Origin: Frankia sp. QA3
GTDB lineage: Bacteria > Actinomycetota > Actinomycetes > Frankiales > Frankiaceae
Assembly (NCBI RefSeq): GCF_000262465.1
Contig: NZ_CM001489.1
Coordinates: 2,600,597-2,664,596 of the forward strand
Length of the DNA stretch: 64,000 bases
Reading direction: 5' to 3'
In this document: piece after piece, positions 45,530-55,520 of the stretch
How the letters are laid out: each line of letters opens with the position of its first letter
Position numbering within the stretch: the stretch's first letter is position 1
Notes under the pieces: model-generated
What the model was told of the DNA's origin: nothing
Databases searched by the model: none
Seen by the model: only the letters and a program-made list of their open reading frames with translations
Translations under genes and position numbers: made by a program

Positions 45530-48500
45530 ATGGCCGTTTCCATGCTCGGGTTCCTGGGACAGTTACTACCCGACGCCCTGGACCGCATTGTCCTGCCGGT
45601 CGAAATCCGGCGGCTCCTCGAGCACCTCTCGACGGATCTGTCGCCGCCTGCCGGGCCTGCCGCCGTGCCACTCTCCGGCGATGTCCAGGCCGCCGGCGAC
45701 GATTCGGCCGGCGGCTTCGCCGAACTCACCATCGACCCGCTCGGTCCCGCGATCCCGTTCGACCTTCGGCTGACCGGCCCGGCGGCCACGCCTACCGGCT
45801 TCCAGCTCGACCTCAAGCCCGCCGACGGCCTGCTGAAGCTCCCGGCCGCCTGCGTGCCGGCCGCAATCCAGGTCGATGCCTCCGGCAGGCGTGCGATCGT
45901 CGCGGCGCCGGCCGGCGGCAGGGTCGCGCTCACTCTCAACGGCGCCGACCCTTTGGCGATCCGTATCGAGGGCAGCGTCGAGCGCCCCGCGCGGCAGGGC
46001 ATCGTCGCTGTCGACGCCGCCGCGCGGGGCGTCCTGACCGTCGGTACCGCGCCAGCCGCCTTCCTGCTGGGCGGTCAGGGCTTCGGCCTTCACCTCCCCG
46101 GCGGTCTGACGGTCGACTCCTCGCCCACGGACGCGCCCGCGCCGGTGTCCGGCGGGGTCGGCGGCCCGGCACGGTCCGCGGCGCCGGGCTGGGAGGGCGT
46201 GGCGATCCGCGCGGCCGAGCTCTTCCTGCCGGCGCAGACTCCGCTGGTCGGGAGCGGCCCGATCCCGGTCGAGTTCGACCTCGGCATGCCGGGCGGCCTC
46301 TATGGACGCACGGAGGCGCACGTCCCGGCCGACGGGTCGCGCCCGGCCTTCGACGTCACCCTCGTGTGGGACGACCCCGGCGCGACCTCCCTGGCCTCCG
46401 CGCTGCCGGCCACGGTCGAGATCCGCACCACCTGGAACCTGGACGAGGCCGCCGGCCCGCCGGGCGTCGGAACCATCGAGCTGCTCGGCGGCCGCCCGCT
46501 GCGCGTGACCGGCCGCTTCGCGCGCAGGCCCGGCACGAGCGAGTTCGACTTCGGCCTGGTGGTCGAGGCCGGTGGCGACCAAGGGCTGCTTTGCGTGCGG
46601 GGCCAGGACCCTGCCGGCAGGGTGGTCGTTACCGCCGCGGCCCTCGCGACCGCCTTCATCGCCGATGCCGCCCCGCCCACACCGCAGCAGAGCGAGTACG
46701 ACGGCTTCGGCGCGACGCTGCACATGCTGCTGGTCGCCGCCGCCGGCCTCAGCGCGTTCCTCGACGACGGCACGGTCGTCCTCCACGCGGTCGAGGTGGA
46801 CGCCGGGCTCGGCTCCGCCGGCACCAGGGTCGCCCTCCGTGTCGACTACAGCGTCGACGTCGTGGTCAGGCCCATCGACCTCGGCTTCATGAGCATCGGG
46901 ATGAAGCCCAGCGTGCCCATGCGCCTGCGCTATCGCAACGTCCGGCTGCTGGTCGACTTCGCCCAGTCCGGCCTGGACCGCTTCCACCTCTCGTTCGGTG
47001 AGGCCGACGTCGACGTGGAGGACCCCGGCGGCTGGCAGGTCCAGTCGCCCGGCACGCTCAAGGACCTCTTCGACGTGCTCGGCAGCCGCTCCGGTCATGG
47101 CTCGCAGTGGTTCGAGATCGATCTGCGGTTCGCGGTCGACCTTGGCCCGGTCCGGGTCAGCGGGGCGACGGTCCGCGTCACGCTCGGCCGCAACGGCGCG
47201 CTGCGCCCCGAGGTGCGTGGGCTCGACGCCGCTCTCAACATGCCGGGGCTGTTCACGGCCAGCGGCAAGGCGACGCTCGGCCCCGACCGGCTGGACGTCG
47301 CCCTCGCCGCCACGGTCGTCCCGCTCGACGTCGGCGCCTTCGCCAGTCTCACCTACTCCGACCTCGGCAACGGCGTCACCGCGCTGATCTTCTCGCTGGG
47401 GGCGGACCTGGCCGGGCCGATCCCCTTCGCCAACAGCGGCCTCGGGCTCTACGGGCTGGGAGGTGTCTTCGGCGTCAATGCCGCTCTGCCCGTCCCCGGA
47501 CCGGGCAAGGACCCCGTCCTGTTCCAGCTCGAACTGGACCCTTTCGACACCGAGGCGTACATCGGTGCCCCCGGCGGGAGTGTCTTCGGCCTCGGCGTGG
47601 TGGTCGGCACCGCCCCGGACCTGGGCTTCACCTTCAGCGCCAAGGGCGTCGTGGTCATCGGTCTGCCGGACACCGCCGTTCGCGCGAGCCTTCAGGGCCG
47701 CGTGCTGTACCCGCGGGTGAAGACCGACGACGACCTGGGACCGCCCGCCGCCGGCGGCGGCTTCGTCGGCGTGCTCACCGTCGCCAAGGACGGCGTCACC
47801 ATCGCCGCCCGCGGCCACTACGAGGTGCCCGTCCTGTTCACCGTCGACGTGCCGTTCGGCGCACACTTTCCGACAGCGGAGACAGATCATCCGGAGCGCT
47901 GGTACGTCCGGCTCGGCTCGGACGGCTGGCATGATCGCGGCCCCGGCCCCATCCAGGCTAAGGTGCTCCCGGGCATCCTTACCGCCAATGCCTGGGCCTT
48001 CTTCATGGTCGAGGGGGCCGGCATCCCCGAACTCGGCGGCCCTCACTCGACGCTCTCGCCGAACGGCTTCTCGCTCGGCTTCGGCGCCGGCTTCACCGCC
48101 GTCTACGGCATCCCGCTCATCCACGTCGACGTCTCCGCGTCCGTCATCCTCGCGCTCGGCACCCATCCCCTGCTGCTCGCCGGGACCGGCCACCTCTCCG
48201 GCAGCCTGCACCTCGGTCCCGTCTCCATCGGCGCCAGCGCCGCGATCGACTTCCTCATCGCCCCCGATCTCGGCGAGCCCTGGGTGAGATTTCAGGTCTG
48301 CGGCGAGGTCGACCTGTTCTTCTTCAGCCTCGAGGGCTGCGTCACCATCAGGATCGGCAATCCGAGCGAGGCGATCCCCGACCCGGACGACTGGCCGCTC
48401 GAGTCGGTTGTCCTCGCCGACCACCGCTACACCAGGCTGGCCGACGCCGTCCGCGCGCCGACCCAGCCGCCGCTCGAGAAACTCCCGGTCGTCTGGCCGG

Positions 48501-50821
48501 ACGTGATCCCTCTCCTGCAGTTCACGCACGGCCCGGCCAACGGCCTGCTACCAGGCCCGTTTACCGAGAAGATCGACTGGACCGCGGTACCGGTCGGCAG
48601 CGGCATCATCGGTAACGAGCGCCTCAGCTACACCTACACCCTCACCTCGATCACCCTCACCGCGATCGACCCGGCCACCGGGGCCGCGACACCGGAAGCC
48701 GGGCCGCTGGAGGCTGCCTGGCAGGAGCCCGTCACGGGCGCGCCCGGAGAACCGGGCGCGCGGGAGCTGGCGCTGCTCACCTGGGAGTCAGCCCTCTGGA
48801 TACGCAAGCTGGCCGACGGCGCCGTCAACGCTCCGCACGACCCCGTCCCCGGTATCGTCCGCCGCTGTCACGAGCGGTTCGTCGCCGAACCTGGCTGGGC
48901 GCTCGGGAGCCTCGCCGACCGGCCCGGCCCAGGCCGGCCGTGGCGGTTGCCGACGGAACCCGCGCCCGGCCCCTACGCCTCGGGGTTCGACGTCCACGTC
49001 ACCGCCGAGTGGTGGGGAATCCCCGTCGACAACTCGGCCACCGGGTTCTTCCCGGTGACGTTCCCCCTGCGGCTCGGAGCGCCCACGGCGTTCGACGCCC
49101 CGCTACGAGGGATCGGCCGTGCCTTCACCGGCGGCTTCACCCTCCCCCACGTGGTCGGTCTGCCCCTCGACCTCGAGCCGCACGAGAGCGCCCCGGGAAT
49201 CGCCGAGCTGCCGGTCAGGGTCGTCCTCACCTTCTCCGAGCCGTTGCTCGACCCACACCTCGGCCTGAGCCTGCCGCGCTGGCCGCCGGACTACGCCGAC
49301 CGCCGGATGGAGGTCAGCCTGATCGGCCCGGGTGGGTCGGTCCCGTTACCCGTCCTGGGCGACGAGCCCGTCTCGGACGACGCCTTCGTCCGCGGCTACG
49401 GGATCGCCGGTGGTCCCTACACCGCCATCGCGCTGGAGTACCACGCCGCCCTCGCGCCGCGGGTGCTCGGTGTCCGCGGCATCTGCGGGCGGGCGAGGGA
49501 CGCGGCGGACACCGCCACCGCGGCGACCAACAAGGCCGGCCAGGCCGTCGCCGCCAAGGCCCCCACGGTCACGCCACGGCGGATGCTGCGCCCCAACACC
49601 GTCTACCGCATTGATGTCGGCCTCTCCGGCCAGAGCCGGCGCGACGGCAAGAACGGCGACGTGCACACCCACACGGACAGCTACTGGTTGCGCACTCCGG
49701 ACATGTCCGGACCCGCGCTGAGCAACGGCGTGCAGTACCTCCAGGGGACCGGCGTCGCCGCCGCCCTGGAGCACTACGAGACCTACGTCGCCGCCCCGGC
49801 GGTCCTCCGGAAGGTGGACAACTTCGACCCTGCCTACCTGGAACGCTACGTCCTGTCCTGGACGCCGGCCGACCGGACCGGCCACTGGTTCCGCGACGAC
49901 CCGGTCGGCGTCCAGCTCGACGTCAACCACGTGCCGGACCTCGCCGCCGTCTACGACCACGACACCCTGGTGCGCGTCCGGCGTACCGACCCGACGAAGG
50001 GGGAACCCGACCCGTTCGAGGAGCAGACCTTCCCGGCCACCAACATCTGGCAGGCCGCCGTCTCGGCCCTGCTGCCGAAGGCGGATCTGCGCTTCCACGA
50101 GGCGACGTCCGCGGCAGGCGCCTGCCCGTACCCGTCGCCGGGCGCGACGCTCGGCGGGCGGCCCACGCTGCGCCCGCTGTCCGACTACGAGCTGTCCCTG
50201 GCCTTTCCCTTCCTCGACTCCGCCGGCTCCGGGCGGTCGGGAGGCGCCGCGATCCGCGGCGGGATCTTCGGCACCTCCCGCTACGCCAGCCCACGCGACC
50301 TGCTCGCCGACCTCGGCTTCGTCACCCGCCACGCGGGGGGCGGCGGCGTCGCTGGCGACCTACGGGTCGACCGGATTCCGGTGACCGCCGGCGACACGAC
50401 CGCCGACGGCGCCGTCGAACGCGCCCTCACCAGGCTCGGACTCGGCCGGCTCCCCCATGCCCGGCTGGCTCGCGCGACCGCGCTCTGGACGGACGACGGT
50501 GGCGTCTGGGTGCTCCACGGCGTGCTGCTCGAGGCTCCCGAACCCATCCACCGGGCGGACACGCTCGGCCTCGCCGACTTCGGCGGCCGGCTGCGGGTGG
50601 ACGGGCTCTCCTGCGACGGGCAGGTGTTCGAGGGGATGATCCGCTCCACCTCCGGCGACCGGCTGCTGTTCCTGACCGACTTCCCCCTCGTGCCGGCCGC
50701 CCCGCTCCTTCTCGCCCTGACCCTCCAGGACATCCCGCTGGAGGCCGCCACGGTGCCGGTCACGACGGCGCTCGAGTGCCCGGTGTCGCCGACTCCAGGC
50801 TTCGCGGAGGATCTGCCATGA
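45530..50821 (+). CDS. Very large beta-rich protein (1763 aa) of unknown function
   Basis: One uninterrupted frame of 1763 residues, GC-rich and free of damage. No signal peptide (start MAVSMLGFLGQLLPDALDRIV). Long stretches alternate short beta-strand-like segments and Gly-rich turns, for example LRYRNVRLLVDFAQSGLDRFHLSFGEADVDV, GLGLYGLGGVFGVNAALPV and GGSVFGLGVVVGTAPDLGFTFSAKGVVV (about residues 460-720), then SASVILALGTHPLLLAGTGHLSGSLHLGPVSIGASAAIDFLI (about 870-915). The style resembles DUF6603-type large proteins; this is an impression only. Residues 1050-1700 look like several beta-sandwich domains. Overlaps the next gene by ATGA, so the two products are made together. Possible roles: scaffold, surface or tail-associated protein, or toxin carrier. 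Confidence 0.75.
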   Translation: MAVSMLGFLGQLLPDALDRIVLPVEIRRLLEHLSTDLSPPAGPAAVPLSGDVQAAGDDSAGGFAELTIDPLGPAIPFDLRLTGPAATPTGFQLDLKPADGLLKLPAACVPAAIQVDASGRRAIVAAPAGGRVALTLNGADPLAIRIEGSVERPARQGIVAVDAAARGVLTVGTAPAAFLLGGQGFGLHLPGGLTVDSSPTDAPAPVSGGVGGPARSAAPGWEGVAIRAAELFLPAQTPLVGSGPIPVEFDLGMPGGLYGRTEAHVPADGSRPAFDVTLVWDDPGATSLASALPATVEIRTTWNLDEAAGPPGVGTIELLGGRPLRVTGRFARRPGTSEFDFGLVVEAGGDQGLLCVRGQDPAGRVVVTAAALATAFIADAAPPTPQQSEYDGFGATLHMLLVAAAGLSAFLDDGTVVLHAVEVDAGLGSAGTRVALRVDYSVDVVVRPIDLGFMSIGMKPSVPMRLRYRNVRLLVDFAQSGLDRFHLSFGEADVDVEDPGGWQVQSPGTLKDLFDVLGSRSGHGSQWFEIDLRFAVDLGPVRVSGATVRVTLGRNGALRPEVRGLDAALNMPGLFTASGKATLGPDRLDVALAATVVPLDVGAFASLTYSDLGNGVTALIFSLGADLAGPIPFANSGLGLYGLGGVFGVNAALPVPGPGKDPVLFQLELDPFDTEAYIGAPGGSVFGLGVVVGTAPDLGFTFSAKGVVVIGLPDTAVRASLQGRVLYPRVKTDDDLGPPAAGGGFVGVLTVAKDGVTIAARGHYEVPVLFTVDVPFGAHFPTAETDHPERWYVRLGSDGWHDRGPGPIQAKVLPGILTANAWAFFMVEGAGIPELGGPHSTLSPNGFSLGFGAGFTAVYGIPLIHVDVSASVILALGTHPLLLAGTGHLSGSLHLGPVSIGASAAIDFLIAPDLGEPWVRFQVCGEVDLFFFSLEGCVTIRIGNPSEAIPDPDDWPLESVVLADHRYTRLADAVRAPTQPPLEKLPVVWPDVIPLLQFTHGPANGLLPGPFTEKIDWTAVPVGSGIIGNERLSYTYTLTSITLTAIDPATGAATPEAGPLEAAWQEPVTGAPGEPGARELALLTWESALWIRKLADGAVNAPHDPVPGIVRRCHERFVAEPGWALGSLADRPGPGRPWRLPTEPAPGPYASGFDVHVTAEWWGIPVDNSATGFFPVTFPLRLGAPTAFDAPLRGIGRAFTGGFTLPHVVGLPLDLEPHESAPGIAELPVRVVLTFSEPLLDPHLGLSLPRWPPDYADRRMEVSLIGPGGSVPLPVLGDEPVSDDAFVRGYGIAGGPYTAIALEYHAALAPRVLGVRGICGRARDAADTATAATNKAGQAVAAKAPTVTPRRMLRPNTVYRIDVGLSGQSRRDGKNGDVHTHTDSYWLRTPDMSGPALSNGVQYLQGTGVAAALEHYETYVAAPAVLRKVDNFDPAYLERYVLSWTPADRTGHWFRDDPVGVQLDVNHVPDLAAVYDHDTLVRVRRTDPTKGEPDPFEEQTFPATNIWQAAVSALLPKADLRFHEATSAAGACPYPSPGATLGGRPTLRPLSDYELSLAFPFLDSAGSGRSGGAAIRGGIFGTSRYASPRDLLADLGFVTRHAGGGGVAGDLRVDRIPVTAGDTTADGAVERALTRLGLGRLPHARLARATALWTDDGGVWVLHGVLLEAPEPIHRADTLGLADFGGRLRVDGLSCDGQVFEGMIRSTSGDRLLFLTDFPLVPAAPLLLALTLQDIPLEAATVPVTTALECPVSPTPGFAEDLP

Positions 50822-53800
50822 GACCAGATGTCGCACAGCCAGCGCTGTTCCGGGCGAGCGCCGTCGCCGCCGACGGCGTGCCGTGGCTGGCGGCGGGGTT
50901 CCACCTCCGGGTCCGGCTCAGCCCGTTGGTCGGCTTCCCGCTGCACCCGTTCGCCGCCTGGAGGCTGGAGCACGGCCACGACGCGGGCGAGCCGCCGATC
51001 CGGTGGCGCGACGCCGCGGGTAACTCTCTGGCCGTCCCCTTCGACCTGGAGCGGGTGGGCGGGTTCGCCGAGGGCTCCCTGTTCGGCGTCTCCGCGGCGA
51101 ACCCCTACGTCTGGATCGAGGTCGACGTCGACAACCGCGGCCTGCGTCTCGACCTGCTGGACACCGCCGAGACGGCGGGTGGCGGCGCCCACGTCATCGC
51201 CACCCGCCGTCGCGAGCCGTTCCGGTTCGGCCACACGGGCGTCGTCCGCCTGCGGGCATCCGGTGCCGGGACGATCGGCACGACCCGGGCCCTGCCGCGG
51301 TCGGTCCTGGCCATCGAACAGGTCATCGAGCGGGAACCGGACCTCACCTTCGGGCTGCCGCTCGCCGCCGGCTACTGGTATGCCCCCGGGCCGAACGACC
51401 CGCTGGCCGCGGCGAAGGAGCGCGTCGGCCTGGCCGCGCCGCGCCGGCTCAGCCCGCCCGACAACCCGACGGGCGCACTCCCCGACGACACCGACCCCGG
51501 CGACGAGACCGCGCGGATCATGGATCGGATCGCGCCGGAGCTCGTCGACCCGTGGCTCGCCCGGGGCTGGAGCGACCGCGACCTCTCACCAGTCCACGCC
51601 ACGTTCAGCGATACCGCTCCGGCCCCTGGCAACCAGCCGGTCACGGCCAGTGCCGCCGTGACCCCGTCGCTGCTGACGATGGCCGTCGACCCTCAGATCG
51701 CCCGCTACCTCGGCCTCGTCACCGCCGTCCCGTTCGGCGCCACCAGGCCGGTGGAACGGGCCAACGTCTGGGTCATCGCCAGCCGCTGGGCCATCCAGCG
51801 GGGCCGCGCCGTCCTCCGGCCGAGCGGAGCGCGCCCACTGACCCTCGACGACGTGCTCGGACGCCGCTCCCAGCTCGCCGGCCGGCTCGACGGGCTGCTG
51901 CACAGCGTCTTCCCGGACGCGCGGGACCTCCTGGCCGACCTCCCCGGACGGCCCGGTGACCGCGAGAGCGGCCCATGGTCCAGTGTGCCGCTGGTCGCGG
52001 TGGCGGTCGCCGCCGGTGACGCCCCACCGGACCCGCCCGACCCCTTCCAGCTCACCGCCGCCGAGCCCGGCGCCTGGAACCCCCAGGGCGAACCCGGCCG
52101 CACCGGCGGGGAAAGCTGGCGGCAGCGGATCTCCCTCGGCGCACGGCCGGCACCCGGCATGGTCGGCTTCGCCCGGATGGCGCCGAGTGGTCCCGTCGCG
52201 CTGCACCGCCTCGAGCCACCGCCGGGGCAGGGCTATGTCACCCGCGCCCTGCCGCTGGTGCCGAACCGGGCCAGTGATGACAGCCACAGCCGCGTCCTTG
52301 AGGACCGCGCCGTTCCGGCCGGCCCGGCCGGCGCGAGCTGGCGGGTCTGGGTGGCCGACGAGTTCGGCCAGTGGTCCGGCGGCTCCGATCTCGCCCTGCC
52401 CTCGCCCGACCGGCCCGCGCCGCCCCCGCCGGTGGTGGAGGCGACCTTCCACGCCGACCCGGACGACGGCACGAGCGGACCGCGCGTGCCCGGTACCCTC
52501 CACCTCCGCTACGCCGTGCCGGACCCCGCCCATGCGTCCCCCGGCGGCCTGCCGGTCACGGAGCTGCGGGTCAGCGTGGACGGGGTTGCACTCCCACCCA
52601 GGCCGGTCACCCCGGGTGACACGGTCGTCCTCGAGCCGGCACCGAACCCGTTCGAGGTCGGCGAACAGCGCGGTGTGCAGGTCGTCTCCACGTACCGCGA
52701 CGCCGCCGGCACCGCGTCGGTACCGTCCACGACCGACTGCGCCGCGTACGACGCCCGCGCGCCGCGGGCAATCCCCACCTCGCCAATGCTCCTGTGGACT
52801 GGCCAGCGGGACGCGACCGGCCAGGCCGAGCTCGCCCTCCGCTGGCCGCCGCGCCCCGGCGCCGCCCGCTACCGGATCTACCTCGGCGACGCCCGCCGCC
52901 TTGCCGGCGAACTCGGTATCTCGCTGGCCGACACCCCGGTCCGGGCCGCACAGGCTAAGGTGATCCACCCCGCCAGCGCCAACCTCACCGCCAAAGGGGC
53001 CTTCACCTTCCTCGGAGAGATCACGGGCACCCCCGCCGGCGACGGTTTCGTCCCCTTCGCCACCCGCATCCCCGGCGGGCTGCGCGGCGTCCAGCTCGTC
53101 CGCGTCGTGCCGCTCACCGCCGGCGGGGCGGAGGCCGCCTTCCAGACCTGCGGCCTGGTCCCGGTCGCCGTCCCCAGCATCGACCGACCGCCGCCGCCCC
53201 TGCTCGACGCGGTCACCGACCCCGCAGGCGGCCTCACCCTGACGGTGCGCGCCCGCGGCCTGCGCCCCGAGCCGCTCGCCGCCGCACCGGGCGGCGCGCC
53301 GGAGTACCGCCTGCGCCGCACCCGCCGCGGCCTCGCCCGCCACTTCGCCCCCGTGTGGACCAGCGGGAACCTGACCGGCCCCGACGCCGACGGCGGCTGG
53401 ACAGCGACGGTGACGGTGCCGGCCGCCGAGCTCATCCCCTTCGTCCGCACGGTCTGGTACGCCGAGGCGCGTTACCCGGCCGAACCAGCCCTCCCGCCCG
53501 GGACGGTCGCGCTGCCCGCCGACGGCGGCGTGGAGCCGGTCTGGAGCGCGGTCGGAGACAGTTCCGAGGGGCTTTGGAGCGAGCCCTCCCTGGCGGCCGA
53601 GTCGCTGCCCATCCCACCAGCCGACCCCGCCCCGCCCCCCGCGCCGGCCGTCACCGCGACCGCTGACGGCTCCATCGAGCTCACACTGAGCGGCTTGCCC
53701 ACCGCCCATCCCACGGCGAGTACGCCCTACCACCTGGAGATCTACCGCGGCACGCCCGGCACCGCATCGGAGCGGCGGGCCGTCGTGGCCGTCCTCGACC

Positions 53801-53904
53801 CCGACCTCGCCTGGACCGACCCAGCTCCGATCCCCGCTGGCGCGCACTACGACCTCGTCGTCGTCGACCCGATCGGGCGGCGCGGCCCGGCGACACGCGC
53901 CTAG
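50818..53904 (+). CDS. Large beta-sandwich protein (1028 aa), coupled to the 1763-aa protein
   Basis: ATG 50818 overlaps the previous stop (ATGA) and has GGAGGA upstream, so it is preferred to an in-frame ATG at 50776. The N-terminus (VPWLAAGFHLRVRLSPLVGFPLHPFAAW) and the following 200 residues form an unassigned domain. From about residue 500 the chain shows fibronectin-III-like or similar Ig-fold repeats separated by Pro-rich hinges: RPAPPPPVVEATFHADP, ELALRWPPRPGAARYRIYLGD, PVTAGGAE-like, IELTLSGLPTAHPTASTPYHLEIYRGTPG. No catalytic motif and no signal peptide. The next gene (hemopexin-zincin) starts 123 bp later on the same strand. The pair looks like structural or adhesive proteins acting together; function unknown. 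Confidence 0.75.
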   Translation: MRPDVAQPALFRASAVAADGVPWLAAGFHLRVRLSPLVGFPLHPFAAWRLEHGHDAGEPPIRWRDAAGNSLAVPFDLERVGGFAEGSLFGVSAANPYVWIEVDVDNRGLRLDLLDTAETAGGGAHVIATRRREPFRFGHTGVVRLRASGAGTIGTTRALPRSVLAIEQVIEREPDLTFGLPLAAGYWYAPGPNDPLAAAKERVGLAAPRRLSPPDNPTGALPDDTDPGDETARIMDRIAPELVDPWLARGWSDRDLSPVHATFSDTAPAPGNQPVTASAAVTPSLLTMAVDPQIARYLGLVTAVPFGATRPVERANVWVIASRWAIQRGRAVLRPSGARPLTLDDVLGRRSQLAGRLDGLLHSVFPDARDLLADLPGRPGDRESGPWSSVPLVAVAVAAGDAPPDPPDPFQLTAAEPGAWNPQGEPGRTGGESWRQRISLGARPAPGMVGFARMAPSGPVALHRLEPPPGQGYVTRALPLVPNRASDDSHSRVLEDRAVPAGPAGASWRVWVADEFGQWSGGSDLALPSPDRPAPPPPVVEATFHADPDDGTSGPRVPGTLHLRYAVPDPAHASPGGLPVTELRVSVDGVALPPRPVTPGDTVVLEPAPNPFEVGEQRGVQVVSTYRDAAGTASVPSTTDCAAYDARAPRAIPTSPMLLWTGQRDATGQAELALRWPPRPGAARYRIYLGDARRLAGELGISLADTPVRAAQAKVIHPASANLTAKGAFTFLGEITGTPAGDGFVPFATRIPGGLRGVQLVRVVPLTAGGAEAAFQTCGLVPVAVPSIDRPPPPLLDAVTDPAGGLTLTVRARGLRPEPLAAAPGGAPEYRLRRTRRGLARHFAPVWTSGNLTGPDADGGWTATVTVPAAELIPFVRTVWYAEARYPAEPALPPGTVALPADGGVEPVWSAVGDSSEGLWSEPSLAAESLPIPPADPAPPPAPAVTATADGSIELTLSGLPTAHPTASTPYHLEIYRGTPGTASERRAVVAVLDPDLAWTDPAPIPAGAHYDLVVVDPIGRRGPATRA

Positions 53905-54027
53905 CCGACCACAGCCGACGCCGATGGCCCATCTCGTCCGCGCGCAGCCAGGGACGCCGAACAGCTGTATCGCCAGCACCAGCCACTCGCTCGTCACGAA
54001 GCCTCGCTCAGGCAGGAAAGGAATGTC

Positions 54028-55335
54028 ATGGCTTCCAGCGCCCGCATCGACGGCTCGGTCGTCCTACCCGGAGCCGGTGACATCGTCACCGTGTTCAGCC
54101 GCGGCTGGGCCGTCGACCACGACTTCGGCGCCGACCCCGACCGTGTGGTCGGCTCGGGTCAGCCTCGACGGATCTCGTCGCTGGGTTGGCCGGCGCCGTT
54201 CGACCGTGACCTCGACGGCGTGCTCGCCGGGCAGGGGGCCTACGCGGACTTCGTCTACGTCTTCGCCGGTGGGAAGTACCTGCGGTTGCGCGCCGACACG
54301 CTCACCCCGGACGGCGAGCCGCGCGACATCGCGGGGCCGTGGTCGTTGCCCGCCTCGTGGACCCACATCGACGCGGTGTTCACCGGCGGCGGGGTGAAGT
54401 CAGGATTCGCCTACTTCTTCCGCGGCAACGAGTACCAGCGGTACGACTGGCTCAGGGACGCCGTCTCCTACCCGGCACCCCGCCCGATCGCGCCGCACTG
54501 GCACGTCGACGACCCGCTCCTGGCCGGAGACTTCGACGGGGCGATCACCGGCCGCGGGGCCTGGCACACCAAGGTGTGGCTGTTCAAGCGGGTGAAGGCC
54601 ACGGTCGACGACCACGGTGCCCTCGTCCCGGCCGGCGGTCATGTCGTCAGCGCGCCGCGCTACCTGCGTTACGACTTCAACAGCGAGACCGTCGACTTTG
54701 TCGAGAGCGTGCCCGCGGACGCCGTCACGAACTGGAAGGGGCTGCTGCCCCTGGTCGACAGCGGCGAGGCCGTGGACGAGGCAGTGGCCTGGCTGAATGC
54801 CAGCATCGCCGCGCTCGACGCGGGGATCCCGACGCCGGCGCTGACAACCGCGTTCGGACACCACATCATGACGACGTCACCGGACGCCGCGAGCCTGGTC
54901 ACGTTCGTCACCCGGCTGACGGCGGCGCGCGTGATCCTGGAGGCGATCCCGGCACGGTTCGCCTGGGCGGTCATTGATGAGTTCCCCGCCCACACCTACC
55001 CGCCGCCGAACACCCGCACGGAGGTCGGCGACCTGTTCTCCACACGAAACGGACCGCACGCCCGCTCGGCATCTCTCATCCACGAGGCGGTTCACGCGAC
55101 CCTCTTCGACACCATCGGCACCTCGCGGGTCGACGTGCCGGAATGGTCAGGCGCGACGATCAACGGACACGACTGGTCACCGGCGGTCGACCCGACGACA
55201 CATATCCAGCTACCCGCCTACCACACCATCAGCACCGCCGACGCGCTGGAGAATCCCTCTTCGTATGCCGCGTTCGCCGTCGAAATCGGCACCGGCGCCG
55301 ACGCCCGCTATGGCGCGGGGCGGCCGCAGGAGTGA
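54028..55335 (+). CDS. Hemopexin-repeat protein with C-terminal zincin motif (aspzincin-like)
   Basis: A 435-residue protein. Residues 15-215 hold hemopexin-type repeats: RDLDGVLAGQGAYADFVYVFAGGKYLRLR, THIDAVFTGGGVKSGFAYFFRGNEYQRYDW, and LLAGDFDGAITGRGAWHTKVWLFKR. The C-terminal half has a metalloprotease motif HEAVH (His 352, Glu 353, His 356) in SASLIHEAVHATLFDTIG, followed by ISTADALENPSSYAAFAVEIG, which resembles the A-x-NADSYxxFA stretch of M35/lysine-specific aspzincins. The third Asp ligand is not certain (candidates lie in the GHDWSPAVDPTTH segment). No signal peptide. ATG 54028 follows AAAGGA. Downstream is an IS5 scrap. Context suggests a toxin or cargo protein. Confidence 0.75.
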   Translation: MASSARIDGSVVLPGAGDIVTVFSRGWAVDHDFGADPDRVVGSGQPRRISSLGWPAPFDRDLDGVLAGQGAYADFVYVFAGGKYLRLRADTLTPDGEPRDIAGPWSLPASWTHIDAVFTGGGVKSGFAYFFRGNEYQRYDWLRDAVSYPAPRPIAPHWHVDDPLLAGDFDGAITGRGAWHTKVWLFKRVKATVDDHGALVPAGGHVVSAPRYLRYDFNSETVDFVESVPADAVTNWKGLLPLVDSGEAVDEAVAWLNASIAALDAGIPTPALTTAFGHHIMTTSPDAASLVTFVTRLTAARVILEAIPARFAWAVIDEFPAHTYPPPNTRTEVGDLFSTRNGPHARSASLIHEAVHATLFDTIGTSRVDVPEWSGATINGHDWSPAVDPTTHIQLPAYHTISTADALENPSSYAAFAVEIGTGADARYGAGRPQE

Positions 55336-55369
55336 CGGACCCGGCCGCGGCGCCCTCCCCGCACCGAGT

Positions 55370-55520
55370 TGACTCCGGTGCCCGCTGGCACGACACGGGC
55401 ATCACCGCGAAGATCCACGACGCGTTACGGGACAGGGCGCGCGAGCAGGAGGGTCGCGACACCGAACCCACCGCCGGCGTGATCGACTCCCAGTCGGTGA
55501 AGGGCGCACACACCGTCTTA
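55370..55520 (+). mobile_element. IS5-type transposase N-terminal scrap
   Basis: The frame reads HDALRDRAREQEGRDTEPTAGVIDSQSVKGAHTV. VIDSQSVKG carries the first catalytic Asp of IS5-group transposases. The rest of the element is missing, and the homology starts about 35 bp after the hemopexin-zincin stop. Confidence 0.7.

Noticed and set aside
45566-48529. A 987-codon open frame antisense to the 1763-residue protein gene
   Set aside because: Its peptide is Arg/Glu/Asp/Gly-rich low complexity, the usual mirror of a GC-rich gene. The plus-strand frame has the coherent protein, the ribosome-binding site and the coupled neighbour.
51586-53997. An 803-codon open frame antisense to the 1028-residue protein gene
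   Set aside because: Same mirror effect; no motif, and it extends beyond the real gene on both sides without a start signal.
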